Below the pieces are notes generated by a model that saw nothing but the letters and a program-made list of their open reading frames with translations, was not told the DNA's origin and did not search any database. The translations under genes were made by a program, and so were the position numbers. 64,000 nucleotides of DNA. It comes from Promicromonospora sp. Populi. Its GTDB lineage: Bacteria; Actinomycetota; Actinomycetes; Actinomycetales; Cellulomonadaceae. Of this stretch, positions 63,035-64,000 are shown piece by piece (within the stretch, counting starts at the first letter, position 1; each line of letters begins with the position of its first letter). Location: positions 1,116,001 to 1,180,000 of the forward strand of contig NZ_CP163528.1 of the NCBI RefSeq assembly GCF_041081105.1, read 5' to 3'.

Positions 63035-63787
63035 TCAGCCCTTGCGGCGCGCGATGGTTCTGCCCAGCCAGACCAGGGGGTCGTAGCGGCGGTCCGCCAC
63101 GCGCTCCTTCATCGGGATCAGGGCGTTGTCGGTGATGTGGATGCCCTCCGGGCAGACGTCGGTGCAGCACTTCGTGATGTTGCAGCGGCCGAGCCCGTGC
63201 TCCTCCTGCGCCGCGGGCACCCGGTCCGCGACGTCGAGCGGGTGCATCTCCAGCTCGGCAACCCGCATGAGGAAGCGCGGCCCGGCGAACGACTCCTTGT
63301 TCTCCTCGTGGTCGCGCACCACGTGGCACGTGTCCTGGCACAGGAAGCACTCGATGCACTTGCGGAACTCCTGCGAGCGCTCGACGTCGGCCTGCGCCAT
63401 CCGGTACTCGCCCGGCGCCAGCCCGGCCGGCGGCGTGAACGACTGGACCTCACGCGCCTTGGCGTAGTTGAACGACACGTCCGTGACGAGGTCGCGGATC
63501 ACCGGGAACGTGCGCATCGGCGTCACCGTCACCACCTCGTCGCGCTCGAACACGGACATGCGCGTCATGCACAGCAGCCGCGGCTTGCCGTTGATCTCCG
63601 CCGAGCACGACCCGCACTTGCCCGCCTTGCAGTTCCACCGCACCGCGAGGTCCGGGGTCTGCGTAGCCTGCAGGCGGTGCAGGATGTCGAGCACCACCTC
63701 GCCCTCGTTCACCTCGACCTCGTAGTCCGCCAGGTCGCCGCCCACTGCGTCCCCGCGCCAGACGCGGAACCTGCCCGGATAGCTCAT
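63035..63787 (-). CDS. sdhB: Succinate dehydrogenase/fumarate reductase iron-sulfur subunit
   Basis: 250 residues, the electron-transfer subunit of complex II. The [2Fe-2S] ligands are in CKAGKCGSC and the following LLC; the [4Fe-4S] and [3Fe-4S] sites are in CIECFLCQDTC and the NITKCCTDVCPEGIHITDN block. Length and motifs fit the menaquinone-linked actinobacterial type. The ATG overlaps the sdhA stop by 4 bp. The membrane anchor gene, normally upstream of sdhA in this group, would lie beyond the window. Confidence 0.95.
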   Translation of the reverse strand: MSYPGRFRVWRGDAVGGDLADYEVEVNEGEVVLDILHRLQATQTPDLAVRWNCKAGKCGSCSAEINGKPRLLCMTRMSVFERDEVVTVTPMRTFPVIRDLVTDVSFNYAKAREVQSFTPPAGLAPGEYRMAQADVERSQEFRKCIECFLCQDTCHVVRDHEENKESFAGPRFLMRVAELEMHPLDVADRVPAAQEEHGLGRCNITKCCTDVCPEGIHITDNALIPMKERVADRRYDPLVWLGRTIARRKG

Positions 63788-64000
63788 GCCGGCCCTCCCT
63801 CGGGACGTACGGTCAGCTCAGGATGTGCCGTCAGCTCGGCGGCCGTGTAGTACTTCTCCAGCTCGGACAGCTCGAACAGCGCGAGCAGGTCCGCCCGCAT
63901 CGGCACCCGTTCGGCGGGGTCGACGACGACGCGCGGCACCACCGGATCGCCCTCCGCACCGCCGGTGCGGCTCACCAGGACCCGGTGCCGCCACTCGGCG
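63784..64000 (-). CDS. sdhA: Succinate dehydrogenase/fumarate reductase flavoprotein subunit, C-terminus (partial)
   Basis: Only the last 72 codons are inside the window (stop at 63784-63786). The visible tail (AEWRHRVLVSRTGGA, then ADLLALFELSELEKYYTAAE) with the ELEKYYT motif is typical of the end of actinobacterial SdhA/FrdA. Its overlap with sdhB as ATGA supports the assignment. FAD and substrate sites lie outside the window. Confidence 0.85.
   Translation of the reverse strand, partial: AEWRHRVLVSRTGGAEGDPVVPRVVVDPAERVPMRADLLALFELSELEKYYTAAELTAHPELTVRPEGGPA

Overview
The window is about 72% GC, gene-dense double-stranded bacterial DNA. GTG starts, ATGA/GTGA stop-start overlaps, an IdeR/DtxR-type iron box, a 13E12-type HNH protein, DUF2510/DUF4352 and DUF4184 proteins and an actinobacterial QcrB paralogue all point to an actinomycete. 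Micrococcales, for example the Promicromonosporaceae or Cellulomonadaceae, seems most likely, but that is inference. I saw no rRNA, tRNA or CRISPR array. The window looks like an accessory, catabolism-rich part of a chromosome.

Layout. 0-3.2 kb: the tail of an alcohol dehydrogenase, then a gluconate module (GntR-type repressor, gluconokinase, GntP permease) with two FadR-type operators between the divergent genes. 3.2-5.4 kb: a PucR-type regulator and an HSL-type esterase. 5.6-12.3 kb: a minus-strand sugar operon (LacI regulator, binding lipoprotein, two MalFG-type permeases, GH31 glycosidase). 12.6-14.2 kb: a DUF222/HNH protein. 14.5-17.4 kb: a flavin reductase coupled to a sulfite-oxidase-like molybdoprotein, then a secreted phytase-like esterase. 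17.5-27.9 kb: one long minus-strand aromatic-acid operon encoding a NitT/TauT-type ABC importer, an IclR regulator, PobA and PcaHGBDC; nearly all junctions overlap or are very short. 28.4-32.8 kb: a secreted NLP-type cytolysin, then an NDH-2-like dehydrogenase overlapping a QcrB-like cytochrome b that has lost both heme bH ligands. 33-35.6 kb: a DUF2510 membrane protein, a solitary HsdR_N-type nuclease and a His-rich peptide.

35.9-44.6 kb: a phosphonate island (PhnM-like, PhnD, PhnC, a double-length PhnE, a zinc dehydrogenase, a GntR/UTRA regulator, an FAD oxidase and a phosphonatase-like HAD hydrolase) with a PHO-box-like sequence at the divergent promoter. 45.2-50.4 kb: a DUF4184 protein, a heterodimeric ABC exporter with complementary degenerate ATP sites and a siderophore-type ATPase behind an iron box. 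50.4-54.6 kb: a four-gene membrane/cupredoxin cassette of unknown role. 55-60.3 kb: a DUF1062 protein, a two-component system, and an SDR/TetR pair with twin operators. 60.3-64 kb: an SRPBCC remnant, an AlkA-like glycosylase, a lipase, an orphan PepX C-terminal fragment, sdhB and the end of sdhA.

The most striking window-wide feature belongs to no single gene. Short tandem repeats, mostly 15 bp but also 8, 11, 12, 16, 17, 18 and 31 bp, occur again and again at gene ends, in linkers and in the gaps between genes. In coding regions the unit is usually a multiple of three and adds Pro/Ala/Ser/Thr/Asp-rich pentapeptides to otherwise conserved enzymes. The monoheme-like cytochrome b/NDH-2 pair, the 50.4-54.6 kb cassette and this repeat habit are the best candidates for something not yet described.
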